This document shows, piece after piece, positions 41,499 to 50,094 of a stretch of DNA of 64,000 nt (positions are counted from its first letter, which is position 1; each line of letters starts with the position of its first letter). The DNA lies in the NCBI GenBank assembly GCA_036504595.1, contig DASXUX010000097.1:186001-250000 (forward strand), in the 5' to 3' direction. The translations under genes and the position numbers were made by a program. Under the pieces are notes generated by a model, which was not told the DNA's origin, searched no databases, and worked only from the letters and a program-made list of their open reading frames with translations. This DNA is from DASXUX01 sp036504595 (GTDB lineage: Bacteria > Planctomycetota > SZUA-567 > H5-PLA8).

Positions 41499-43118
41499 AT
41501 GGCGATTTCCCCCAATGGACGCATCGAAGCGAAGATTCTCGTGGCCGATCCGCTTAACGATCGAGGCTCCGGAATCCTTAAGGAAGCCGGGCTCGACGTG
41601 GAGACGCGGCCGGGGCTGAAAGAAGATCAGCTCTGCGAAATCATCGGCAATTACCAGGGGCTGATCGTGCGCTCCGCCACCACTGTGACGCCCAAGGTGA
41701 TCGCGGCGGCGAAGAAGCTGCAGATCATCGGCCGGGCTGGCGTCGGCGTGGATAACATCGACCTGAAAGCGGCCACGGCCGCAGGCATCATTGTCGAGAA
41801 CACGCCGCTGGGGAACATCACCTCAGCCGCCGAACACGCGATCGCTCTGCTGTTTGCCAGCGCCCGGCATGTCGCTCGCGCCGACCGCGAGATGAAAGCC
41901 GGCAAGTGGAACAAGAAGGGGCTGACGGGCGTCGAACTGTCGAGCAAGACGCTGGGGATCATCGGCATGGGCAAGGTCGGCGCGATTGTCGCTCGCACGG
42001 CCAAGTCTCTGGACATGACCGTTGTCGTGTTCGATCCGTACCTGACCGACCGCAAGGCGGAAGAACTGGGCGTCGTGAAGCGCACTCTGCACGAGTTGCT
42101 CGCGGCTTCGGACTTCGTCAGTATTCATTCGCCGCTGACGCCCGAGACAAAGAACCTGATCAACAAAGACAAACTGGAACTGATGAAGAAGTCGGCGCGG
42201 CTGGTCAATGCGGCGCGCGGCGGGATCGTTAACGAAGCGGACTTGTACAACGCGCTGAAGAACGGCGTGATTGCCGGCGCGGCGCTGGACGTGTTTGAGA
42301 AGGAACCGCTGGCGGCCGATTCGCCGCTGCGCACGCTGGACAACGTGATCCTGACGCCGCACCTGGGCGCCAGCACGGAGGAAGCTCAAGAACGCGTCGC
42401 GGAAGACATCGCCAAGCAATTCGTGGCGTTCTTCAAAGAGGGTTTGATCCAGAACGCGGTGAATCTCTCGGTGCGCCTGGACCCGAAGATTGCTCCGTTC
42501 GCCAAGCTGGCGGAGATGATGGGCAGCATGGCTGCGCAGATCATCAAGGATCCGGCGGCTAGCCTGAAGGTCGGCGTCTACGGCAAGCTGGCGACGGGCG
42601 AGACGCGCGAACTGACGCTCTCGGCGCTGAAGGGGCTGCTGGCTCGAAGCACGGGCAACGCGGTGACGCTGGTGAACGCGCCGAGCCTGGCGGAGCAGCG
42701 CGGGATCATGCTGGTGGAGAACAAGTCCGAGCAGGCGCGGAATTATTCGAACCTGCTGACCGTCACTGTCGAGACGAACAAGGCTGGCGGCGGCGTGCAG
42801 GAGCATTCGATTTCGGGCACGTGCTTCGATAGCGCGGCGGCGCGCATCGTCAGCATCAACGGCTTCGACATCGACCTGGTGCCCGCGCCGCAGATTCTGC
42901 TGATGTTCTACCCGGACCGGCCGGGCATGGTCGGCAAGATCGGCACGCTCCTGGGCGAAGCGGACATCAACATCGCCAACATGGCGGTGGGCCGGCGCGA
43001 GAAGCGCGGGCAGGCGGCCGTGGCGTTGACGATCGACGATCCGGCATCGCCGGAGGTGTTGCAGCGGATCAAGCAGGCGATCGGGTGCGAGGACGCGTAC
43101 GCGATTCAGTTGGCGTAA
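41499..43118 (+). CDS. serA: D-3-phosphoglycerate dehydrogenase
   Basis: A 539-residue long-type SerA. The substrate domain has VRSATTVT, the Rossmann motif is GIIGMGKVGAIVA, catalytic Arg and Glu lie in AARGGIVNE and the following KEPL segment, and catalytic His is in LTPHLGAST. An intervening (ASB) domain (about 325-455) and a C-terminal ACT domain (ILLMFYPDRPGMVGKIGTLL) suggest serine feedback control. It catalyses the first step of serine synthesis from 3-phosphoglycerate. An AGGAGG site supports the ATG. A PIN toxin gene starts 17 bases after its stop. Confidence 0.96.
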   Translation: MAISPNGRIEAKILVADPLNDRGSGILKEAGLDVETRPGLKEDQLCEIIGNYQGLIVRSATTVTPKVIAAAKKLQIIGRAGVGVDNIDLKAATAAGIIVENTPLGNITSAAEHAIALLFASARHVARADREMKAGKWNKKGLTGVELSSKTLGIIGMGKVGAIVARTAKSLDMTVVVFDPYLTDRKAEELGVVKRTLHELLAASDFVSIHSPLTPETKNLINKDKLELMKKSARLVNAARGGIVNEADLYNALKNGVIAGAALDVFEKEPLAADSPLRTLDNVILTPHLGASTEEAQERVAEDIAKQFVAFFKEGLIQNAVNLSVRLDPKIAPFAKLAEMMGSMAAQIIKDPAASLKVGVYGKLATGETRELTLSALKGLLARSTGNAVTLVNAPSLAEQRGIMLVENKSEQARNYSNLLTVTVETNKAGGGVQEHSISGTCFDSAAARIVSINGFDIDLVPAPQILLMFYPDRPGMVGKIGTLLGEADINIANMAVGRREKRGQAAVALTIDDPASPEVLQRIKQAIGCEDAYAIQLA

Positions 43119-43135
43119 CACACGGGACAAGAGCC

Positions 43136-43651
43136 GTGGGCGCAAAGCCGAGCGTGTATCTGGACGCCAATATCCTGTCCGTGTTGCACCAGCGGCGCGC
43201 GCGCGGGGTTTTGCGCGACCACCAGCTTGTCACAAGGGAATGGTGGGAGCAGGAACGGAGATTCTTCCAACTCTATAGCTCCGTTCGAACGGAGAGCGAA
43301 CTTGCCGCTGGGAAATATTCTGGCCAGGCGGAGGCTCTGGCAGAAGTTCGGCGGCTTCGATTTCTTGTCTTCTCGGGGGAAGTGAGGGATCTCGCCCTGT
43401 CGTACCTGGAGGAGCAGATCGTTCCAGCTTCGAGTCCTGGAGACGCATACCACCTGGCATTTGCAGCCGTCCATATGATAGACTATCTGATGACGTGGAA
43501 TCAGGCGCACTTGCTCAATGTTGAGACGTGGGCAAAATTGAAGGCGCTACATGAACGAACAGGATTGTACATGCCTTGGCTGGTCTCTCCAAAGACGATC
43601 CCTCGCGTGTGGCTCGGTCAGGTAATCAGGAGGCCTAAGAATGCCACGTAG
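43136..43651 (+). CDS. PIN-domain protein, likely toxin
   Basis: A 171-residue PIN-like protein with VYLDANILSVL (Asp10) at the start and further acidic residues in RTESELAAG and SPGDAYHLAF, the usual PIN tetrad positions. The GTG at 43136 was chosen because the domain starts right after it; an ATG upstream would lie inside serA. The last 11 bases overlap the small gene downstream, which has its own AGGAGG site. This suggests a toxin-first toxin-antitoxin pair. Confidence 0.72.
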   Translation: MGAKPSVYLDANILSVLHQRRARGVLRDHQLVTREWWEQERRFFQLYSSVRTESELAAGKYSGQAEALAEVRRLRFLVFSGEVRDLALSYLEEQIVPASSPGDAYHLAFAAVHMIDYLMTWNQAHLLNVETWAKLKALHERTGLYMPWLVSPKTIPRVWLGQVIRRPKNAT

Positions 43652-43898
43652 GCGATCTCGCACACCGGTGGAGAACTCCGAAGTGATACGCCTCCGCCGC
43701 GTGCGCGAAGAGATGGACAAGCAATTTGCCACGCTGGACGAGATGTTTGCCTTTTTCAAGAAGCTTGAGAAAAAGCGCAAGCGCAACATCGAGTGGGGCC
43801 GCCGATCACTAGCCCAACGTGCGGCTGAGCGACGTCGCGAAGCCCAAGCCGGCGAGCGCCGCGAGCGCAAGGCTACCCTGGCCCGCCGCTCCGCCTGA
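43641..43898 (+). CDS. Small basic helical protein, probable antitoxin partner
   Basis: An 85-residue, strongly charged helical protein (many Arg/Glu, VREEMDKQFATLDEMFAFFKKLEKK). AGGAGG seven bases before the ATG, and overlap with the PIN gene, suggest joint translation. Its role as antitoxin is inferred only from position. Confidence 0.6.
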   Translation: MPRRRSRTPVENSEVIRLRRVREEMDKQFATLDEMFAFFKKLEKKRKRNIEWGRRSLAQRAAERRREAQAGERRERKATLARRSA

Positions 43899-43937
43899 TG
43901 CTGTAGAGAGCTTCCGCAGGCCCGTTGGCCCTTCGTG

Positions 43938-43966
43938 ACTGCCTACTGCCGCTGCCTTCTGCCTAC
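43938..43966. repeat. GGCAGTA-type heptamer repeat
   Basis: GGCAGCGGCAGTAGGCAG units on the minus strand begin about eight bases after the stop of the SpoIIAA-like gene. Confidence 0.65.
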
Positions 43967-43972
43967 TCTCCG

Positions 43973-44335
43973 TTACGCGGCGCCGACCCATTCGCGTGCG
44001 GCTTGTTCTTCTTTCTCGTCGAAGTATTTGATCTCGGCCTTGGTGAAGGGTCGGCAGGCGGTCGCCATCCATTTTTCCCAGGTCTTGTCGCCGACCATGG
44101 CCAGGCGGCGGATGTCGGAGTAGTGTTTCATGTCGAATTTGATGTCCCGCCAGAGCGCACCCATGCGCCAGCCGTGAAAGTCGTGCATTTTGAGCAGGAT
44201 GTCGATCTTGCCGTTCTTCTCGATGAGTTTTTCGACTTCGGGCGCGAGTTTGTCGTAGTCGCCTTTGTCGAGTTTGCCGCTGACGTCAACGGAGAGCAGT
44301 TTGCTGTCGGGTTCTTGTTTGAGTGAGACGGGCAT
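43973..44335 (-). CDS. SpoIIAA-like STAS-fold protein
   Basis: A 120-residue soluble protein matching the SpoIIAA-like (PF11964-type) pattern: SGKLDKGDYDKLAPEVEKLI, KIDILLKMHDFHGWRMGALWRDIKFDMKHYSDIRRLAMVGD and KYFDEKEEQAAREWV. The family has a STAS-like fold but lacks the anti-sigma-factor context; its function is unsettled. An AAGGAGG site fixes the start and a promoter lies just upstream. Confidence 0.85.
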   Translation of the reverse strand: MPVSLKQEPDSKLLSVDVSGKLDKGDYDKLAPEVEKLIEKNGKIDILLKMHDFHGWRMGALWRDIKFDMKHYSDIRRLAMVGDKTWEKWMATACRPFTKAEIKYFDEKEEQAAREWVGAA

Positions 44336-44389
44336 GTAGACCTCCTTGGCGCCGACGGTCGGCCGAGCGGCGCGGAATTCCCCTCCTCA

Positions 44390-44418
44390 TATATAACCAT
44401 ACCACGTGGACCGGTCAG
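44390..44418 (-). promoter_or_regulatory. Candidate promoter of the SpoIIAA-like gene
   Basis: On the minus strand CTGACC (44413-44418) and TATATA (44390-44395), each four of six to consensus, are 17 bases apart. They lie about 55 bases before the ATG in a locally AT-rich stretch. Confidence 0.4.
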
Positions 44419-44535
44419 ATGGCCAATGTGCGGCGGTCGCGGATGGACCAGACGGGGAGACGGGGGACGCGGAGACACGGAGAAGCAGGCGTCGGATGCT
44501 GTTTTCTTACGCGAGATTGAACGCTTCCGTCAACT

Positions 44536-45006
44536 CTACGCTTTTCGTTTCGCTGTCAGCGCTTTGCTCGGCTTTTCCTGCAGCGGGATGGAACAGAGGG
44601 CTTCGGCGTGTGCGGCTTCGTTCAGAAGTTCGCCGACTTTGGCGTCGCGCAGGGATTGTTCGACGGCGGCCATGGCGTCGTCGAGTTTCTGGTGCAGAAC
44701 GCAGAGCTTGCCGCTGTGAGAGGGGATTCCGAGCGGGCAGCGGCGGATCCGCTGGAGCGGATCGACGGCCTGGACGATGTCGTACACTGAGAGTTCCTCG
44801 GCCGAGACAGCGAGCACGAACCCGCCGCCGAGGCCGCGCTGAGATTTGACGAGTCCGGCGCGGCTGAGACTCTGGAGTACTTTTGAGAGATAGCCGGCCG
44901 GCACTTTCGTGGCTTCGGCGATCTTCTGCGTAATGTGCGACGATTCGGGATGCTGCGCCATATACACGATGGCTCGCAAAGCGTACTCGGCAGTCTGAGA
45001 TATCAT
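44536..45006 (-). CDS. Rrf2-family transcription regulator
   Basis: A 156-residue winged-helix regulator with the family opening ISQTAEYALRAIVYMA, recognition-helix region VPAGYLSKVLQSLSRAGLVKSQRGLGGGF and the dimer helix LDDAMAAVEQSL. IscR/NsrR-type members bind an iron-sulfur cluster with three cysteines. Here Cys90 and Cys102 are present with His105, but the middle cysteine is missing (Ser-His at 96-97). It may sense redox or nitrosative state with altered ligation. Targets unknown. Confidence 0.88.
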   Translation of the reverse strand: MISQTAEYALRAIVYMAQHPESSHITQKIAEATKVPAGYLSKVLQSLSRAGLVKSQRGLGGGFVLAVSAEELSVYDIVQAVDPLQRIRRCPLGIPSHSGKLCVLHQKLDDAMAAVEQSLRDAKVGELLNEAAHAEALCSIPLQEKPSKALTAKRKA

Positions 45007-45058
45007 CGGCTGGCCCTCTGGACATTTGCATCATAAAATGCAGAAGTCGGAAAGCAAG

Positions 45059-45099
45059 GTGGTGAGTGGTACTTGGTGAGTGGTGAATGGTGAGTGGTG
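45059..45099. repeat. TTGGTGA/GTGAGTGG repeat abutting a start codon
   Basis: The last GTGAGTGGTG unit runs directly into the ATG at 45100, so no independent leader or ribosome site remains. Confidence 0.75.
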
Positions 45100-45714
45100 A
45101 TGGACGATCGGGAGCGCTGGCTGAAATTGTGGGGCAGAATAGGCGCGCGCGGGGATGGCGGCGCCGTGTTCGATGATTTGCGGCAGCGTTACAGCGAGGC
45201 GCAGCGCGCGTATCACAATCTGCAGCACATTGAGTTCTGCCTGGAGGAGTTCGATCTTGTTCGGAGCCTCTGCGCGGAGCCGGAACAGGTTGAGGCGGCG
45301 ATCTGGTTTCACGATGCGATCTACGACCCGAAAGAAAAGGACAATGAGGAGCGCAGCGCGCAACTGGCGGCGGAGGTGTTGCGCGCGGCGGGGGCGGGCG
45401 ACGAACTGATTAATCAGGTGCAGAGGCTCATCCTTGCGACAAAGCACACAGCGGCGGCGCAGGACGAACAGACGGCGATTCTCCTCGACATCGATCTGGC
45501 GATACTGGGGCGGTCAGCGGCGGAGTTCGACGCGTACGAGAAAGCGATCCGGATGGAGTACGACTGGGTGCCGGCGGAGAAGTATCGCGAAGGGCGCGGA
45601 GCGGTCTTGCGGGGTTTTCTGGCACGGCAGCAGATCTACGCGACTTCCTATTTTCGCGAAAAATACGAGGAGACGGCGCGAGAGAACATCACGCAGGCGC
45701 TGGAAAGGTTGTAG
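45100..45714 (+). CDS. HD-superfamily predicted metal-dependent phosphohydrolase
   Basis: A 204-residue protein with the metal-binding pattern AYHNLQHIEFC (His39, His43) and IWFHDAIYD (His71, Asp72), then a later Asp in LLDIDLAILG. This matches the COG4339-type predicted HD phosphohydrolases of unknown substrate. The ATG at 45100 is directly preceded by a heptamer repeat. Confidence 0.82.
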   Translation: MDDRERWLKLWGRIGARGDGGAVFDDLRQRYSEAQRAYHNLQHIEFCLEEFDLVRSLCAEPEQVEAAIWFHDAIYDPKEKDNEERSAQLAAEVLRAAGAGDELINQVQRLILATKHTAAAQDEQTAILLDIDLAILGRSAAEFDAYEKAIRMEYDWVPAEKYREGRGAVLRGFLARQQIYATSYFREKYEETARENITQALERL

Positions 45715-45730
45715 GTAGCGAAATCCGTAG

Positions 45731-45885
45731 CCCCCTCACCCCTAACCCCTCTCCCTCGCGGGGGAGAGGGGAACCGGAGCAGCGGGCTTTGGCGCCCGCA
45801 CTACGAAAACGCACTGCTGAGCGAGCCAGCAGTGGCACACGTTCGCACGGGCAGCCAACAGCAAACAGAGGCTGCCCGTGGCACA
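45731..45885. repeat. Mosaic of three repeat types between the HD and M16 genes
   Basis: The order is a CCCCTCACCCCTAACCCCTC-type hairpin (45731-45771), a GGCGCCCGCACTAC element (45779-45804) and a CACGGGCAGCCAACAG element (45847-45885). The first and last have close relatives that are translated inside genes at 14659, 15138 and 63335. Confidence 0.8.
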
Positions 45886-45959
45886 TCTAAGACTTGTTGC
45901 CGCGCGGGGTTTTTCGGCTAACGTGATGGGCGGCATATATACAGGAGGCTCGCCCGCTC

Positions 45960-47204
45960 ATGCCCGACACCGTTACGGCCGACAGCACACTCGATACGAC
46001 CTTAAGCACAGGACTGCGCCTAGTCGGAGAACGCATCGACAGCAGCCAGGGCGTCGCAATTTCGTTGCGTATTCCCGCAGGGCTGAAGGACGATCCGCCG
46101 AACAAGTTCGGCTTGGCGAATCTGGTTAAGGAGACGCTGTTCAAGGGCACGCAGCGACGGAACGCGCGAGCGCTTTCGGACGCGTTCGATTTCCTCGGGA
46201 TTCGGCGGCACGAGTATACGGCGACCGAAAGCACGGTGTTGCAGCTTCGGTTTCTGACCGAACATCTTGAGAAGGCGTTGGAACTCCTGCGCGAAGTGCT
46301 CTGCGAGCCGGCCTTCCCCGAGAAAGAATGCCAGACGGCTCGCGTGCAGGCCATGCAGGAATTGAAGCACCTCGATGACGATCCGTTCAGCAAAGTTTTT
46401 GTGCTCTTGAAGGAACTTTATTTCGGCGCCAACTGGGGGCACTACGAATACGGCACCGAAAGCAGCGTGCCGGAACTGTCGCGTTCGGACATGGATGCTT
46501 TCTGGCGCGCGCAGTACATTCCGTCCGGCAGCGTGGCGGCGGTCGCCGGCAATTACGACCCGGCGATCGTGCAGAAGCAGCTTGAAAAACTCCTGCCGGC
46601 GGGCGGCCCGGCCTGGCCGGTGGAGGACGCGCCGAGCGTGCCGAGCCAGCCGCTGCGCCAGCACGTTTTCAAGGACAGCGAACAGACGCAGATGGCTCTG
46701 GCGTTCCCCGCCGTGCCAAAGAATCACCCCAACTACTATGTGGCTCGCGCGGCCGCCAGCGTGCTGGGCGAAGGGATGAGCAGCCGGCTGTTCACGGAAG
46801 TGCGCGAGAAGCGCGCGCTGGTCTACACCGTCGGATCGCAGGCGGTGTCGTTGCGGGGAGCGGGCGCGATGTATGTTTACGCGGGGACGACGGCGCCGCG
46901 AGCGGCCGAGACGCTGAAAGTCATCAAGGACGAACTGGCGAGGCTAGGGCAAGACATCACGCAGCAGGAGATCGATCGCGCAAAGGTGGGCGTGAAAGCT
47001 CACATGCTGATGGATCAGGAAAGCACGTATTCACGCGCGCGGGAATTGGTTGATGACGTGTTCTTTGAAGGCCGGATTGTGCCCTTGCCGGAAGTTGTGG
47101 CTCGCATTGACAAAGTGACCGCCGAGGAGGTGAAGGCATACTGGGCGGGGCATCCGTTTGAGCCCTACGCGATGGTGACGCTGGGGAAGCAGGCGCTCGA
47201 ATAG
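45960..47204 (+). CDS. M16 peptidase-family protein lacking the HxxEH zinc site
   Basis: A 414-residue two-domain M16 fold without signal peptide. Family landmarks are GLANLVKETLFKGT, the glycine-rich YVARAAASVLGEGMSSRLF segment and REKRALVYTVGS. Active M16 enzymes read HxxEH before the LFKGT; here the positions are Asn54, Lys57 and Glu58, so zinc cannot bind. Such chains usually act as the non-catalytic partner of an active M16B subunit, which is not seen in this window. AGGAGG supports the ATG. The TAG stop is the first unit of a TAGTCAT repeat. Confidence 0.85.
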   Translation: MPDTVTADSTLDTTLSTGLRLVGERIDSSQGVAISLRIPAGLKDDPPNKFGLANLVKETLFKGTQRRNARALSDAFDFLGIRRHEYTATESTVLQLRFLTEHLEKALELLREVLCEPAFPEKECQTARVQAMQELKHLDDDPFSKVFVLLKELYFGANWGHYEYGTESSVPELSRSDMDAFWRAQYIPSGSVAAVAGNYDPAIVQKQLEKLLPAGGPAWPVEDAPSVPSQPLRQHVFKDSEQTQMALAFPAVPKNHPNYYVARAAASVLGEGMSSRLFTEVREKRALVYTVGSQAVSLRGAGAMYVYAGTTAPRAAETLKVIKDELARLGQDITQQEIDRAKVGVKAHMLMDQESTYSRARELVDDVFFEGRIVPLPEVVARIDKVTAEEVKAYWAGHPFEPYAMVTLGKQALE

Positions 47205-47266
47205 TCATTAGTCATTAGTCATTAAAGATCCCATCGTCTTGCTGTTAATGACAAATGACTAATGAC
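47202..47266. repeat. TAGTCAT heptamer array with inverted arm, containing a stop codon
   Basis: Three TAGTCAT units begin with the TAG stop of the M16 gene. A complementary AATGACTAATGACTA arm ends at about 47266. Confidence 0.85.
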
Positions 47267-47361
47267 TAGATCCTTCATTGGTCATTGACGCCAGATGGGC
47301 GTCTAGTCGAGTGGGCCGCAAAAGACGAGTAAACGTTTAAAGGCGGGAATCACTAAATTGT

Positions 47362-49536
47362 ATGAAGACAAAACGCGCCCTGACCATCCTCGTTCTGGCG
47401 GCTGCGATAGTGTGTTTGCAGGCGGCTGCCGCTGATGCGCTGGCGACGAAGAAGAAGCCGCCGCAGCGCATCAAGTCTGCCGCGCAGCTCCTGAAACTGC
47501 TTCAGAGGCACCATCCGAGCTATGCGTTTGGCGATGCGAGCGAACTGAACGCCACAGGCGGACCGGCTCCGAATGTGCCGTCGGTGACCGCGAGCACCAA
47601 CGGCGGATCGGCGCCGCTGACGGGCTCAGTCGCCGGTGCGAATATGGCCGGCGGTGCGGGCGGCGGCAGCGCAAGCGGCGACGTGCCGTTTTCGACCACG
47701 AACGTGCAGGTGGCAGGTGTGGACGAAGGGGACATTGTCAAGAACGATGGCGAGTACATCTATCAAGTGAACCGCTCGCGCGTGCTGGTGATTCACGCGT
47801 ATCCAGAGACGGAGCTTTCGGTCAAAGCAAATCTGCCGATGGGCAGCGACTTTTATCCGCAGGAACTGTACCTGGCCGGCGACCGGCTGATCGTGATCGG
47901 ATCGGCCTGGCGATCGGTGGCGGTGCCGGGCGAGCAGGATTCCTGGCCGACGTCCACCGTGAAGGCGCTCGTCTTCGATGTCAGCAACAAAGATGCGATC
48001 ACGCAGGTGCGCGAAGTGGAGATCGACGGCGGATATCTTTCCTCGCGGCGCATTGACGACTACATGTACCTGATCGCGCGCAAGTATCCGGATTACTACG
48101 CACTCATGAAGAACGTCGGGATTGCGATGGGCGGCGGCGGCGTGGTCGCGCCGGCCACTCTGGCGGCGTCGCCCAGTGTTGGAATGACCACGGCCGGGCC
48201 GACGGTCGTGACGAACGCGGCGGTGCGCACAAAGACGGCTCGACGGCCGAAGGACACGCGCAAGACGATTACGCCGGCGGTTCGAGATACGGCAAGCGGC
48301 GGGACACTGAAGCGGCTGGATGTGCAGAGCGTGTTCTGGTTCCCGGATTCGTATGAGCCCGATTACCTGATCGTCGCGGCGTTCAATATCCGGAATAACG
48401 ATTCGGCCGCGCAGGTGGGGGCGTTCCTTGGCGCCGGGAATGAAGTCTATGCGTCCGAGAACCACTTGTATGTGGCCGCATCGAATTATTTCGCGATCCG
48501 GATGCTGGTGCCCAACGCCGCGGCGACGCCGGCGGAGAAGCAGGCGACATCGGACAGCACGGGTATCTACAAGTTCGAGCTAAACAAAGATCAGGTCACG
48601 TTCCAGCAGCGCGGGGATGTGCCGGGGACGATTTTGAATCAGTATTCGATGGACGAGCAGAACGGGTACTTGCGCGTGGCGACGACCAAGCGCAACTACA
48701 CGGACTGGACGACGACGAACAGCCTCTACGTGCTGGGCAGCGACATGACCATCGCCGGCAGCGTGGAGGACATTGCGCCGGGCGAGCAGATTTTTGCGTC
48801 GCGCTTCATCGGGGACCGCTGCTATCTGGTGACCTTCCGCCAGGTGGACCCATTGTTCGTCATCGATCTGACCAATCCGGCCGCGCCGGCGATTCTGGGG
48901 CAGCTCAAGGTGCCGGGCTTCAGCAATTACCTGCATCCGTACGACGACACTCACATCCTGGGCTTCGGGAAGGATGCGGTGAACGGGCTGTACCAGGGGC
49001 TGAAGATTTCGCTGTTTGATGTGAGCGACGTGGCCAATCCGGTTGAAGACTTCACGGTCACCATTGGCGATCGCGGGAGCACGTCGGACGTGCTGTACGA
49101 TCCGAAGGCGCTGCTCTTCGACAAGGCGCAGAACCTGCTGGTGCTGCCGGTCAGTGTAGCTCAGATCGTGAACAAAACGGCCGACACGCCGGCGTGGACG
49201 TGGGGCCAGACCGTGTTCGTGGGGGCTCACGTGTACAGCGTAACACTGGACAAAGGTTTTGTGCTACGCGGCGTGATCACGCACAACGGGCCGAGCGGCG
49301 TTCCGGACACGGGGCAGACGACGGGAATGGGGATGCCGTACTACTGGTACTACGGGCCGGACACGAACATTCGCCGCAGCTTGTTCATCGGCACGGACCT
49401 GTACACGCTGTCGGATGCCAAGGTGAAGGTGAACGACCTGGGCGACCTGAGCGAGAAGGCCGCGCTGGACTTGCCGGCGGAGGATATTGCGCCGGGGCCA
49501 GTGCCGCTGGATGGCGGCGGGACGGTGACGAAGTAG
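47362..49536 (+). CDS. Exported COG4880-type beta-propeller protein
   Basis: A 724-residue protein with a signal peptide (1-26). Residues 108-135 (TTNVQVAGVDEGDIVKNDGE) carry the signature of secreted proteins with a C-terminal propeller distantly related to WD40 (Beta_propel, PF09826 type). The rest forms strand-rich blades such as RVLVIHAYPE, YLYVAA-like repeats and YHPYDD-like turns, interrupted by an Ala/Thr-rich linker near 265-315. Probably cell-envelope attached; function unknown. A GGCAGTA repeat starts directly after its TAG stop. Confidence 0.82.
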   Translation: MKTKRALTILVLAAAIVCLQAAAADALATKKKPPQRIKSAAQLLKLLQRHHPSYAFGDASELNATGGPAPNVPSVTASTNGGSAPLTGSVAGANMAGGAGGGSASGDVPFSTTNVQVAGVDEGDIVKNDGEYIYQVNRSRVLVIHAYPETELSVKANLPMGSDFYPQELYLAGDRLIVIGSAWRSVAVPGEQDSWPTSTVKALVFDVSNKDAITQVREVEIDGGYLSSRRIDDYMYLIARKYPDYYALMKNVGIAMGGGGVVAPATLAASPSVGMTTAGPTVVTNAAVRTKTARRPKDTRKTITPAVRDTASGGTLKRLDVQSVFWFPDSYEPDYLIVAAFNIRNNDSAAQVGAFLGAGNEVYASENHLYVAASNYFAIRMLVPNAAATPAEKQATSDSTGIYKFELNKDQVTFQQRGDVPGTILNQYSMDEQNGYLRVATTKRNYTDWTTTNSLYVLGSDMTIAGSVEDIAPGEQIFASRFIGDRCYLVTFRQVDPLFVIDLTNPAAPAILGQLKVPGFSNYLHPYDDTHILGFGKDAVNGLYQGLKISLFDVSDVANPVEDFTVTIGDRGSTSDVLYDPKALLFDKAQNLLVLPVSVAQIVNKTADTPAWTWGQTVFVGAHVYSVTLDKGFVLRGVITHNGPSGVPDTGQTTGMGMPYYWYYGPDTNIRRSLFIGTDLYTLSDAKVKVNDLGDLSEKAALDLPAEDIAPGPVPLDGGGTVTK

Positions 49537-49562
49537 GCAGTAGGCAGCGGCAGTCGGCAGGA
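49534..49562. repeat. GGCAGTA heptamer repeat starting in a stop codon
   Basis: The TAG stop (49534-49536) opens the first TAGGCAG unit. Confidence 0.7.
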
Positions 49563-49608
49563 AGCATTAACTCTTGGCAATGCGCGAGACAATAGGGAGT
49601 CACAAGAA

Positions 49609-50064
49609 TTGGGCGACCCCCGCAACGAACGTCTCGGTTGTCTGCGATTCCACCTCGACACGGCCCTGGCCGTCATGGTCGTGACAAGCGCTTTCTTGCC
49701 GCCGTTGTTGTTTCTTGTAGGTTACACTATCGCACAAGAGCGCGTCATCGCGTTCAGCTTTCTCGCCGGCGTAACTGGACTGCTGGCCATAGTATGCTGG
49801 AAAGTGAAGAAGACTGACACCGCGATTGCGGTCTGGTTCATGGCATCAGTCGTTCTTGGTTTTGCCGGGCAAAGGCTTCCATCCGCGGAAGACGGTGCAA
49901 GTTCCCTCGCCCGGGGTGTGCCGCTTGAGTCTACGGCCATGATCGATTTTGTTACGCCAATAGGGAACGCGCTGCTTTTCTTTGTAGCCGGTGTGCTTTT
50001 AATCGGTGTTGTGGGAATAGTGCGGCGTGCGACGGGCCATACAGACCTGGATGAGCAGAAATGA
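49609..50064 (+). CDS. Multi-pass membrane protein, unknown function
   Basis: A 151-residue protein with three or four hydrophobic segments (about 19-40, 45-64, 70-88, 115-138) and a charged C-terminus. The TTG at 49609 has an AGGGAG site nine bases away. The first ATG (49675) would remove half of the first segment. No family is recognised. Its stop lies just before a 26-bp dispersed element. Confidence 0.5.
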   Translation: MGDPRNERLGCLRFHLDTALAVMVVTSAFLPPLLFLVGYTIAQERVIAFSFLAGVTGLLAIVCWKVKKTDTAIAVWFMASVVLGFAGQRLPSAEDGASSLARGVPLESTAMIDFVTPIGNALLFFVAGVLLIGVVGIVRRATGHTDLDEQK

Positions 50065-50067
50065 TGG

Positions 50068-50094
50068 CCGCTCCCTTACGGTCGCGGTTCTGAT
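50068..50094. repeat. 26-bp dispersed element providing the stop of the protease gene
   Basis: Close to the core CCGCTCCCTSACGGTCGCGG. On the minus strand it is read as EPRP followed by TAA, the same C-terminus as the sialidase at 897. Confidence 0.8.
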
